From Planctomycetota bacterium (GTDB taxonomy: Bacteria; Planctomycetota; Phycisphaerae; WQYP01): 5,235 bases of DNA. Below the pieces are notes generated by a model that searched no databases, was not told where the DNA came from, and was given only the letters and a program-made list of their open reading frames with translations. Both the position numbers and the translations under genes were made by a program. Positions 1-4,448 of the stretch are shown here, piece by piece (position 1 is the first letter of the stretch; each line of letters opens with the position of its first letter). The stretch lies in the NCBI GenBank assembly GCA_021828925.1, contig JAJZCT010000277.1, positions 1 through 5,235 on the forward strand, written 5' to 3'.

Positions 1-63
1 CGCTATGCCGTCCGCTGGAGGGGGGATCCAGTGGCGTTGTCGCCACCCTGTGGTGACTCGCCT

Positions 64-88
64 CGGAATTTATTCCGCTTTTTATTTT
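64..88 (+). terminator. Probable intrinsic terminator of an upstream gene
   Basis: CGGAA (64-68) and TTCCG (73-77) form a 5-bp stem with loop TTTA, followed directly by CTTTTTATTTT (78-88). This is the layout of a Rho-independent terminator reading rightward. A second perfect hairpin, GTGGCG/CGCCAC with loop TTGT, lies upstream at 31-46. The gene being terminated would lie mostly left of the window. One frame stops at 54-56, ahead of the hairpin, and could be its last 17 codons, but nothing identifies it. The stem is short, so the call rests mainly on the T-tract. Confidence 0.5.
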
Positions 89-141
89 GGAAAAATCCCG
101 CCAGCACCTGAGACTTTATAGGGTAACTCGGTCGTCGCGTG

Positions 142-175
142 CCCTCCGGCCGGTGCCTGTAATATCAGGCGAGGG
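142..175. other. Bulged inverted repeat ahead of a TATAAT box
   Basis: Inner stem GCCTG (155-159)/CAGGC (166-170) with loop TAATAT stacks directly on outer stem CCCTC (142-146)/GAGGG (171-175). The only interruption is an 8-nt bulge on the left arm. No T-tract follows, so it is not a standard terminator. The TATAAT at 181-186 lies 5 nt downstream, so as DNA it could be an operator overlapping the -35 region. Its function is unknown. Confidence 0.35.
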
Positions 176-186
176 TTGGCTATAAT
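158..186 (+). promoter_or_regulatory. Possible promoter for the 338-670 gene
   Basis: There is a perfect TATAAT at 181-186, but the hexamer 17 nt upstream (TGTAAT, 158-163) matches TTGACA poorly. Transcription would start near 193 and leave a leader of about 145 nt. The leader is rich in possible hairpins, such as GTTCCG (195-200)/CGGAAC (212-217) and CGGT (207-210)/ACCG (216-219), which exclude each other. Support comes from the -10 box alone. Confidence 0.35.
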
Positions 187-276
187 CTGGTGATGTTCCG
201 TGCCCTCGGTCCGGAACCGGGCTTACATACAGCCGCCAGACGGCAAGGTCTCGCCGTTGACTACGGAGGTTCCCGG

Positions 277-348
277 TTGGCCGCTTTGAAGTACGGCAAT
301 TCCCGCCGCTACGCTTTCCGGTCTTCGGAGGTACACGGTGAACCATGA
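277..348 (+). CDS. Candidate 23-codon leader peptide overlapping the next gene
   Basis: A TTG codon at 277 is preceded by a perfect GGAGG (265-269) at 7-nt spacing. It opens a 23-codon frame (starts MAALKYGNSRR, ends SSEVHGEP) with TGA at 346-348. The frame overlaps the GTG start of the membrane-protein gene at 338 by 11 nt in another register, an arrangement typical of translational coupling. The peptide is basic and shows no family features. The start codon is weak, and GGAGG is common at this GC content, so this may be chance. The case rests only on the ribosome-binding site and the overlap. Confidence 0.25.
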   Translation: MAALKYGNSRRYAFRSSEVHGEP

Positions 349-670
349 TTCTCGCAAGACACCAACAGCACAACGAATCAGGTCCTTGCGCCGGCTCGCC
401 ATATTTGCCGTTTCGTTTATCAGTTCGCTTTTGTTCGGTGCGTATTTTGTTATTTTCGAGGCGATCTTCATTGCGTTTCTGCCCGCCCACATCGGAAGGC
501 GCTACCTTGGGCTTGCCGGATCACTGGCGATACTGCTCCTCTGGGTCTTGGGAACGGCTTGGTACCGGCGGCGCAAACAAATTATCTATCGCGAAAATCC
601 TGCCATGAGGGCCGCCTTTTTTCTTGGATATGCAGCGGCCGCTCTCGCTTACACCTTTGCGCTTCGTTGA
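338..670 (+). CDS. Small three-helix membrane protein, function unknown
   Basis: A 110-residue protein that I do not recognise. It begins at GTG 338 with a strong GGAGG (327-331) 6 nt upstream, which decides the start. Residues 1-19 are polar and basic (RKTPTAQRIRSLRR). Hydrophobic segments follow at about 20-48, 57-76 and 90-109. The first carries a glutamate (E41) in the middle. The second ends in a basic cluster, RRRK (77-80). By the positive-inside rule the N-terminus and the 77-88 loop are cytoplasmic, and the protein ends right after helix 3 with a single arginine. No signal peptide, catalytic motif or cofactor site is visible. It stands alone on its strand and converges on csrA. Its ribosome-binding site can pair with CCTC at 204-207 in the leader, flanked by CCGGAA (211-216)/TTCCGG (316-321), so translation may be structure-controlled. 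An inner-membrane location is inferred from the sequence. Confidence 0.7.
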   Translation: MNHDSRKTPTAQRIRSLRRLAIFAVSFISSLLFGAYFVIFEAIFIAFLPAHIGRRYLGLAGSLAILLLWVLGTAWYRRRKQIIYRENPAMRAAFFLGYAAAALAYTFALR

Positions 671-703
671 AAGGCAGACGCTACGGAAAACCATTAAGGC
701 TGG

Positions 704-748
704 CCTCGGTGTGCAAGACACATCACAACCAGGGGACGGATTTTTTTT
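704..748 (+). terminator. Possible terminator of the membrane-protein gene
   Basis: Arms CCTCGGTGTG (704-713) and CACAACCAGG (724-733) form 9 base pairs with one bulged base on each side (C707, A727) and a 10-nt loop. A run of eight T residues (741-748) follows. The T-run starts 7 nt after the stem base instead of adjoining it, which weakens the call. It lies 34 nt past the stop codon at 670, a sensible place for a terminator. Confidence 0.35.
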
Positions 749-754
749 AACTCA

Positions 755-780
755 ATTCGGTCTGGCTTGCCATACCGAAT
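755..780. repeat. 26-bp near-perfect palindrome
   Basis: ATTCGGT (755-761) pairs with ACCGAAT (774-780), and TGGC (763-766) with GCCA (769-772). The only mismatches are C762/T773 and the central TT. Neither strand has a T-tract after it, so it is not a normal terminator. A dyad of this size in DNA resembles a protein-binding site. In RNA it would give a tight hairpin with a CTTG loop. Confidence 0.6.
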
Positions 781-789
781 GTAAAGAAA

Positions 790-833
790 GGACCGATCAA
801 GCTGCGGCCCGGAGGAAATGTGCCCTGCGGTCC
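790..833. repeat. Inverted repeat enclosing GGAGGA
   Basis: GGACCG (790-795) is perfectly complementary to CGGTCC (828-833), with a possible inner GGC (806-808)/GCC (822-824). On plus-strand RNA the apical loop would carry GGAGGA (811-816), the core of CsrA-binding motifs. An ATG follows at 818, but only 2 nt separate it from GGAGGA and its frame closes after 15 codons, so translation is unlikely. Confidence 0.4.
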
Positions 834-853
834 GTGCATCGCGTTACTTGGAT

Positions 854-879
854 CGAGTTAGATAGCTTGCCTAATCTCG
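854..879. repeat. Inverted repeat downstream of csrA
   Basis: CGAGTTAG (854-861) pairs with CTAA(T)CTCG (871-879): 8 base pairs with one bulged T and a 9-nt loop. It lies 35 nt past the csrA stop on the minus strand and is the best candidate for a csrA 3'-end structure. No T-tract follows on either strand, so Rho-independent termination is not supported. Confidence 0.45.
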
Positions 880-913
880 TTCGCACCCATTGAGGCCCCG
901 GGACGAGTATTGA

Positions 914-1195
914 TCAATCCGCTGGTGCCGGTATTGTCGCACTCGGGTTGTAGGTTGGCTTGGTTTCGGTGTTCGATGCCGGTGCTGCGGTTTTAACCGC
1001 GCTGCCCGCGGCATCCTTCAGGGGGCTGGACCGCTCGCGCTGAATGGCCTGGTAAACTTCCTTGCGGTGCACGGGCACGGTGTTGGGGGCATTGATTCCC
1101 AGTCTTACTTTATCGCCGCGAATGTCCACTATGGTGATTTCAATGTTATCGCCAATCATGATGCTTTCATCGCGCTGACGTGAGAGTACCAGCAT
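914..1195 (-). CDS. csrA: CsrA-family RNA-binding translational regulator
   Basis: CsrA dimers bind GGA motifs in mRNA leaders, usually over the ribosome-binding site. They repress translation or alter stability of transcripts for flagellin, carbon storage and biofilm functions. The N-terminal ~54 residues match the family throughout: start [16 protein letters not shown], then a beta-strand core with VRLGINAP (30-37) and [11 protein letters not shown] (42-52). The RNA-contacting residues known from family work, L4 and R44, are present. The protein has 93 residues against about 60-75 usually. The excess is a tail (about 55-93) rich in Ala, Pro, Thr and Ser, probably disordered. FliW is known to bind the C-terminal part of CsrA in Bacillus, so a long tail fits the neighbouring fliW. 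The ATG has an excellent AAGGAG 7 nt upstream, itself in a small hairpin that suggests autoregulation. It lies 103 nt downstream of fliW on the same strand. Confidence 0.95.
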   Translation of the reverse strand: MLVLSRQRDESIMIGDNIEITIVDIRGDKVRLGINAPNTVPVHRKEVYQAIQRERSSPLKDAAGSAVKTAAPASNTETKPTYNPSATIPAPAD

Positions 1196-1198
1196 ACA

Positions 1199-1210
1199 TC
1201 AACTCCTTGA
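1199..1210 (-). promoter_or_regulatory. csrA ribosome-binding site in a GGA-loop hairpin
   Basis: On the minus strand the csrA leader reads TCAA-GGAG-TTGA: a 4-bp stem with the Shine-Dalgarno core GGAG as its loop, extendable by a G-U pair. The ATG follows 3 nt after the stem (1195). A GGA presented in a loop over the ribosome-binding site is the established form of a CsrA target. Four more GGA triplets lie upstream in the fliW-csrA gap, a pattern also seen at autoregulated csrA genes. The pairing is seen directly; the regulation is inferred. Confidence 0.55.
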
Positions 1211-1298
1211 CTTGTCAGCATAACTCCATTTATTTCCGCGACCGGACTTACACCCTCCGATCGGCCTGCCTTCTGAATTTCCGCGTCTGCCATACGCC

Positions 1299-1826
1299 TT
1301 ATTGTATCGCCCCGGTCGCAAGAATTCCCATGTTTTGAAAACCCTCCGGCCTTGTCGCCATGGCCCGCCGGCTTACGGGCAGTAAACACGTTTGCTCACT
1401 TTCCGATGGCGTTGGGGCGGGGACGAAATTTTTAATTTCGGGCATATCCGGCAGTGATACGCATATTCCGCATCGCGCCGCCGCATGGATCAGTATTGGA
1501 TGGTTAAATTGGACCGTTAACCCATGACCGAAATTTTCCAATGGTACATAGGCCTCAATGCTTTGAACGTCATCCGCGGCCAAAATCGGCAGGATGTCCC
1601 GTTGGAGGCTCAGTTGGTAGCCCGGTATGCACGTTGTCGCAGCCATCAGCCGGACTGCCAGGGCCGGCTGATTGGCACTTTGCAGCCACACGCGGGAGTC
1701 GTCCTCCGCGTGCCGGATCCATGCAAAGTGTCGGCAGGACTGATGGCCCGGCAGGCCGTTATGCAGCGTAAAAACTTCCGATGCCAGCAGTTCAATGGCA
1801 CCAAAACGTTGTGATTCAATAATCAT
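1299..1826 (-). CDS. fliW: FliW, flagellar assembly factor and CsrA antagonist
   Basis: FliW is a cytoplasmic protein that binds both flagellin and CsrA. When flagellin is exported, free FliW sequesters CsrA and relieves repression of flagellin translation. The 175-residue product keeps the family pattern: opening MIIESQRFGAIEL, then F19..GLPG (24-27) with aromatic F34, VWLQS (46-50), the IPGYQL stretch (67-72), and the LTVQFNHPILIH strand pair (103-114) followed by CGICVSL. It is a diverged member: the usual Phe after GLPG is His, and conserved acidic positions are thinned. Residues from about 134 on form a polar tail beyond the usual ~150-residue length. The frame is open farther upstream, but ATG 1826 matches the family's N-terminus and has GGAG 11 nt upstream. 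csrA follows on the same strand, the classic pairing. Family membership is recognised from motifs, not from a search. Confidence 0.85.
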   Translation of the reverse strand: MIIESQRFGAIELLASEVFTLHNGLPGHQSCRHFAWIRHAEDDSRVWLQSANQPALAVRLMAATTCIPGYQLSLQRDILPILAADDVQSIEAYVPLENFGHGLTVQFNHPILIHAAARCGICVSLPDMPEIKNFVPAPTPSESEQTCLLPVSRRAMATRPEGFQNMGILATGAIQ

Positions 1827-2284
1827 GGTTATCAGCACTCCGTTGCAACTCAGGACAGCCCTGATATCGCGATGCACGAATCTGTTCCCAAAACGCAGGC
1901 CGGTAATCGCATGGCCTGTTATGTTTATTCGTGCAAATCCAGTGCTTTCGTCCAATAAATATTGAAATTATCCCGAAAGTAACGATTTTGCGAATAATCG
2001 GCGGTGGCTGAGGTGCGATGGCGTCCAATCCGGGCAACTGGCCATAGATCAGGCATAGGTGCCAAGTCCTGATCTAAAGTTGTCACATTATTGTTCCCCG
2101 GCGCGGCGGGGTTCGTTGAGTGTGACTCATTGGCCATTTTCTCATGGTGTCCGCAAGCCATTGCATCCATGTTGCGGAAGCGGTAACAGGCCCTAAGCGC
2201 GGCAAAATCAGTTCCATCGCTAGAAAGTTTTTGCCATGTGCTTTAACATACCGCCGGCTTATTTGGATTGAAAGGATATGATTC
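1827..2284. other. Divergent intergenic region between fliW and gnd
   Basis: This 458-bp stretch separates two divergent genes. On the minus strand a 70-codon frame (2137 to 1925; starts MANESHSTN, ends WTKALDLHE) could be a small protein preceding fliW by 98 nt. It has no clear ribosome-binding site and no recognised motif, and the proposed fliW promoter falls inside it. A GC-rich dyad CCCCG/CGGGG sits near 2097-2112 with no T-tract. No convincing gnd promoter was found. Confidence 0.5.
1967..1994 (-). promoter_or_regulatory. Possible fliW-csrA promoter
   Basis: On the minus strand TTCGCA (1994-1989) and GATAAT (1972-1967) are separated by 16 nt. They match the sigma70 boxes TTGACA and TATAAT at 4 of 6 and 5 of 6 positions. 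Transcription would start near 1960, about 134 nt ahead of the fliW ATG. I found no sigma28 or sigma54 flagellar-type promoter in the gap. Confidence 0.35.
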
Positions 2285-3793
2285 ATGCCTGAAACTGGGG
2301 TTGCTCAAGTTGGTTTAATCGGTCTGGCGGTTATGGGCAAAAATCTGGCCCTGAATATTGCCGATCATGGTTTTAATATCGCCGTGTTTAATCGTACCAC
2401 GGCGGTGACACAGGAATTTATTCAGGAAAATCCCTCCACGCCCGGCAAATTGGTGGGTTGTGATACCCTGACCGATTTTATGCTGGCAATAAAAAAGCCG
2501 CGCGTCATTATCATTCTGGTGAAAGCCGGTGCCGCGGTTGATGCGGTTACCCAGCAGCTCATCGAAGCGGGTGTGGATAAAAATGATATCGTCATTGATG
2601 CCGGTAACAGCCTGTGGACTGATACCATACGCCGGGAAAAGCAGTATGCCGACAAGCTCAAGTTCTTCGGGTCGGGTGTGTCCGGCGGGGAACTTGGCGC
2701 GCGTTTTGGCCCCTCGCTGATGCCTGGCGGTGATCCGGAATCATGGCGGCATCTCAAGCCGATCTGGGAAGCGATTGCCGCCAAGGTGGACCCGCAAACC
2801 GGTAAACCGATTCCCGGCGCCGTACCGGGCAAGCCGGTTACCGGAGGGGTGCCGTGTACAGCATACCTCGGGCCGGACGGGGCGGGCCATTATGTGAAAA
2901 TGGTGCATAACGGTATCGAATATGTTGATATGCAGTTGATCAGTGAAGCGTACTTTCTCCTGCGGCATCTGCTGAACCTCACGCCTCCGGAACTGGCGGA
3001 AATTTTCAACCAGTGGAATCACACCGAACTGGATTCTTACCTGATTGAAATAACCGCTGATGTGCTGCGGCAGCGCGATCCGGTCAAGCCCAGAAAATAT
3101 CTGGTGGACAGCATTTTAGATGCCGCGGGCCAGAAGGGCACGGGCAAATGGACATCCTCCAGCGCCCTGGATATGGGTGTGCCGGCCAATTCCATTGCCG
3201 AGGCGGTTTTTGCCCGATGCATGAGCGCTTTGAAAGAAGAGCGGGTGGCGGCATCCAGGAAACTCCGTGGCCCCACGGTTGGCAAGAAAAAATATGGTAA
3301 AAAAATGGTTGAGGCCATCCGGCAGGCGCTTTATTGCTCCAAGATTTGCGCCTACGCCCAGGGGTTTCAATTAATGTTCCAGGCTCAGCATGAATATAAC
3401 TGGAAGCTTGATTTCGGCACCATCGCCAGCATCTGGCGGGGCGGTTGTATTATCCGTGCGGGATTCTTGCAGAAAATCACCGATGCCTATACCCGTGACC
3501 CGGCTTTGGTCAATCTGCTTATGGATCCCTATTTCCGCAAGCAGATTCAAAATGGACAGGAACAGTGGCGGACCGTGGTTTCGCTGGCCGCACAAAATGG
3601 AATCGCCGCACCGGCGTTTATGTCCGCTCTGGCGTATTACGATTCCTATCGTACCGCCGTGCTGCCGGCCAGCCTGATTCAAGCCCAAAGAGATTATTTT
3701 GGTGCCCATACCTATGAACGTGTGGATCAGCCCCGCGGCAAGTTCTTCCACGTAGATTGGCCGGACGCCAAGCGCCCGCAGATTGGAGCATAG
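2285..3793 (+). CDS. gnd: 6-phosphogluconate dehydrogenase, decarboxylating
   Basis: This cytoplasmic enzyme oxidises and decarboxylates 6-phosphogluconate to ribulose 5-phosphate, reducing NADP+ in the oxidative pentose phosphate pathway. The 502-residue protein is complete. It shows an N-terminal Rossmann motif GLAVMGKN (13-20) and NRT (36-38), whose Arg contacts the 2'-phosphate of NADP+. DAGNS (105-109) and GVSGGE (131-136) follow. The signature [13 protein letters not shown] (201-213) holds the presumed catalytic Lys205 and Glu212, spaced seven apart as in the sheep enzyme. The helical C-domain has [16 protein letters not shown] (285-300) and [12 protein letters not shown] (384-395). R469 and H475 match the substrate-binding pair that reaches into the partner subunit. 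It is longer than the usual ~470 residues, partly through a Gly/Pro-rich insertion at about 169-190. AAAGGA lies 8 nt before the ATG. It has no same-strand neighbour close enough to form an operon. Confidence 0.97.
   Translation: MPETGVAQVGLIGLAVMGKNLALNIADHGFNIAVFNRTTAVTQEFIQENPSTPGKLVGCDTLTDFMLAIKKPRVIIILVKAGAAVDAVTQQLIEAGVDKNDIVIDAGNSLWTDTIRREKQYADKLKFFGSGVSGGELGARFGPSLMPGGDPESWRHLKPIWEAIAAKVDPQTGKPIPGAVPGKPVTGGVPCTAYLGPDGAGHYVKMVHNGIEYVDMQLISEAYFLLRHLLNLTPPELAEIFNQWNHTELDSYLIEITADVLRQRDPVKPRKYLVDSILDAAGQKGTGKWTSSSALDMGVPANSIAEAVFARCMSALKEERVAASRKLRGPTVGKKKYGKKMVEAIRQALYCSKICAYAQGFQLMFQAQHEYNWKLDFGTIASIWRGGCIIRAGFLQKITDAYTRDPALVNLLMDPYFRKQIQNGQEQWRTVVSLAAQNGIAAPAFMSALAYYDSYRTAVLPASLIQAQRDYFGAHTYERVDQPRGKFFHVDWPDAKRPQIGA
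2801..2854 (+). repeat. 27-bp tandem duplication inside gnd
   Basis: Residues 173-181 (GKPIPGAVP) and 182-190 (GKPVTGGVP) are adjacent 9-residue copies, 6 of 9 identical. At the DNA level 2801-2827 and 2828-2854 agree at 19 of 27 positions. The repeat makes up most of the insertion between the Rossmann domain and the VKMVHNG active-site segment. Confidence 0.7.
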
Positions 3794-4216
3794 GGCCAGC
3801 GGGTGCGGAGGAAGCCATAAGTATAAGTATCGGCAGTTGAGCCGGCGTTAACCGGGCGCTGGCGGTGCAATATGCCTATGGCGCAGCGCTGACGGGAAGC
3901 CAATGGAGGGGGGCGCTGATTTTCCGGCGCTCCTGAAACCAACTGTAGCACAGCGGGCCGGTTGGTCGTCGCAATGGATTAAACGTGTTATTACCGGACG
4001 GCCGCGCTGGAACGTGAGCGATTGGTGCCCCGTGCCACGCGTGCTCAGACGTTGCGTATGGCGCGTGGGCGGCCAAGGCGGTGTCGTGCGTGGAAGTTGG
4101 TGCACACAACCCGGCCCGAAGATCGGCACGATCTTGCCGTTGCGTGCGGTGCCTTATCATCCGGCAACGTGCGTCCCGAAATCAGTCTCTCAAATTGCCA
4201 AACGGCGGGATTTCTC
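3794..4216. other. Intergenic region after gnd, no supported gene
   Basis: Frames on both strands are open for up to about 105 codons, but their products are rich in Arg, Trp and Cys, match no family I know, and lack good ribosome-binding sites. Visible structure includes GCCAGCG (3795-3801)/CGCTGGC (3857-3863) around the gnd 3' end, GCGCTG (3856-3861)/CAGCGC (3884-3889) competing with it, GATCG-GCA-CGATC (4121-4133), and TTGCCG (4134-4139)/CGGCAA (4162-4167). No T-tract marks a gnd terminator. A non-coding RNA or gene remnant cannot be excluded. Confidence 0.5.
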
Positions 4217-4246
4217 TTGACTCCTCAGTGCGCGGGACTGTATAGT
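4217..4246 (+). promoter_or_regulatory. Strong sigma70-like promoter of the glycine-rich gene
   Basis: TTGACT (4217-4222) and TATAGT (4241-4246) each match consensus at 5 of 6 positions with an 18-nt spacer. This is the best promoter in the window. Transcription should start near 4253, leaving a leader of about 195 nt before the ATG at 4449. Confidence 0.75.
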
Positions 4247-4332
4247 AATCGCGTTGTCGATGGAGCGGCGGAGGGAGTCCGGAAGATACACTCTTCAGAC
4301 CCCCTGAATAGTTACAACATGGAGTTACATAC

Positions 4333-4373
4333 GTGCATGCCGGGCTTTGCCCTGGCATGCACTTGGTATGCAC
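4333..4373 (+). promoter_or_regulatory. Large leader hairpin with a duplicated 3' arm
   Basis: GTGCATGCC (4333-4341) pairs perfectly with GGCATGCAC (4354-4362), and GGGC (4342-4345) with GCCC (4349-4352). This makes 13 pairs with one bulged T and a TTT loop. Two bases later GGTATGCAC (4365-4373) repeats the 3' arm with one change that still pairs as G-U. The left arm can therefore pair with either copy, giving two mutually exclusive hairpins. No T-tract follows, only a GT-rich stretch (4382-4392). It lies in the untranslated leader, so attenuation, RNA stability or protein binding are all possible roles. Confidence 0.65.
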
Positions 4374-4393
4374 GCGGATGTTGTGTGTGTGTT

Positions 4394-4413
4394 GGCCACG
4401 CTGCTGCGCGGCC
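4394..4413 (+). promoter_or_regulatory. Second leader hairpin before the start codon
   Basis: GGCC(A)CGC (4394-4401) pairs with GCG(C)GGCC (4406-4413) around a TGCT loop: 7 pairs with one A/C mismatch. It ends 35 nt before the ATG and leaves the ribosome-binding site free. With the hairpin at 4333-4362 it makes a compact, GC-rich leader. Confidence 0.45.
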
Positions 4414-4448
4414 GTGAGTTTCGTTGTTCATCTGGAAAGGGCAAGTAT

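Larger units (their letters stand above)
671..913. other. Convergent intergenic region with several hairpins
   Basis: This stretch lies between the stop codons of the membrane-protein gene and csrA. The open frames across it lack ribosome-binding sites and have no recognisable protein character. It holds a bulged stem with a T8 run (704-748) and three successive inverted repeats (755-780, 790-833 and 854-879). That density of pairing suggests a structured RNA or terminator complex rather than a gene. No canonical csrA terminator is visible on the minus strand. Confidence 0.5.

Noticed and set aside
181..337. 6S RNA or a known riboswitch
   Set aside because: The segment is GC-rich and has multiple hairpins, but I could not build the closing stem and large central bubble of 6S RNA, and no known aptamer motif was recognised.
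116..492. Minus-strand open frames opposite the first gene
   Set aside because: They lie opposite the well-supported gene at 338-670 or its leader, have no ribosome-binding site, and show unnatural Arg-rich composition.
624..893. 89-codon plus-strand frame in the csrA gap
   Set aside because: It begins inside the membrane-protein gene without a ribosome-binding site and crosses strong inverted repeats. Its composition looks random.
1299..1955. Longer 218-codon FliW with a TTG start
   Set aside because: The extra 43 residues match nothing in FliW, while ATG 1826 gives the family's usual N-terminus and has a GGAG upstream.
3903..4220. 105-codon plus-strand frame after gnd
   Set aside because: High Trp/Cys/Arg content, a weak ribosome-binding site, and its 3' end runs into the strong promoter at 4217.
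4319..4417. Cys-rich 32-codon leader peptide upstream of the glycine-rich gene
   Set aside because: The ATG at 4319 has no ribosome-binding site, and the frame merely reads through the leader hairpins.
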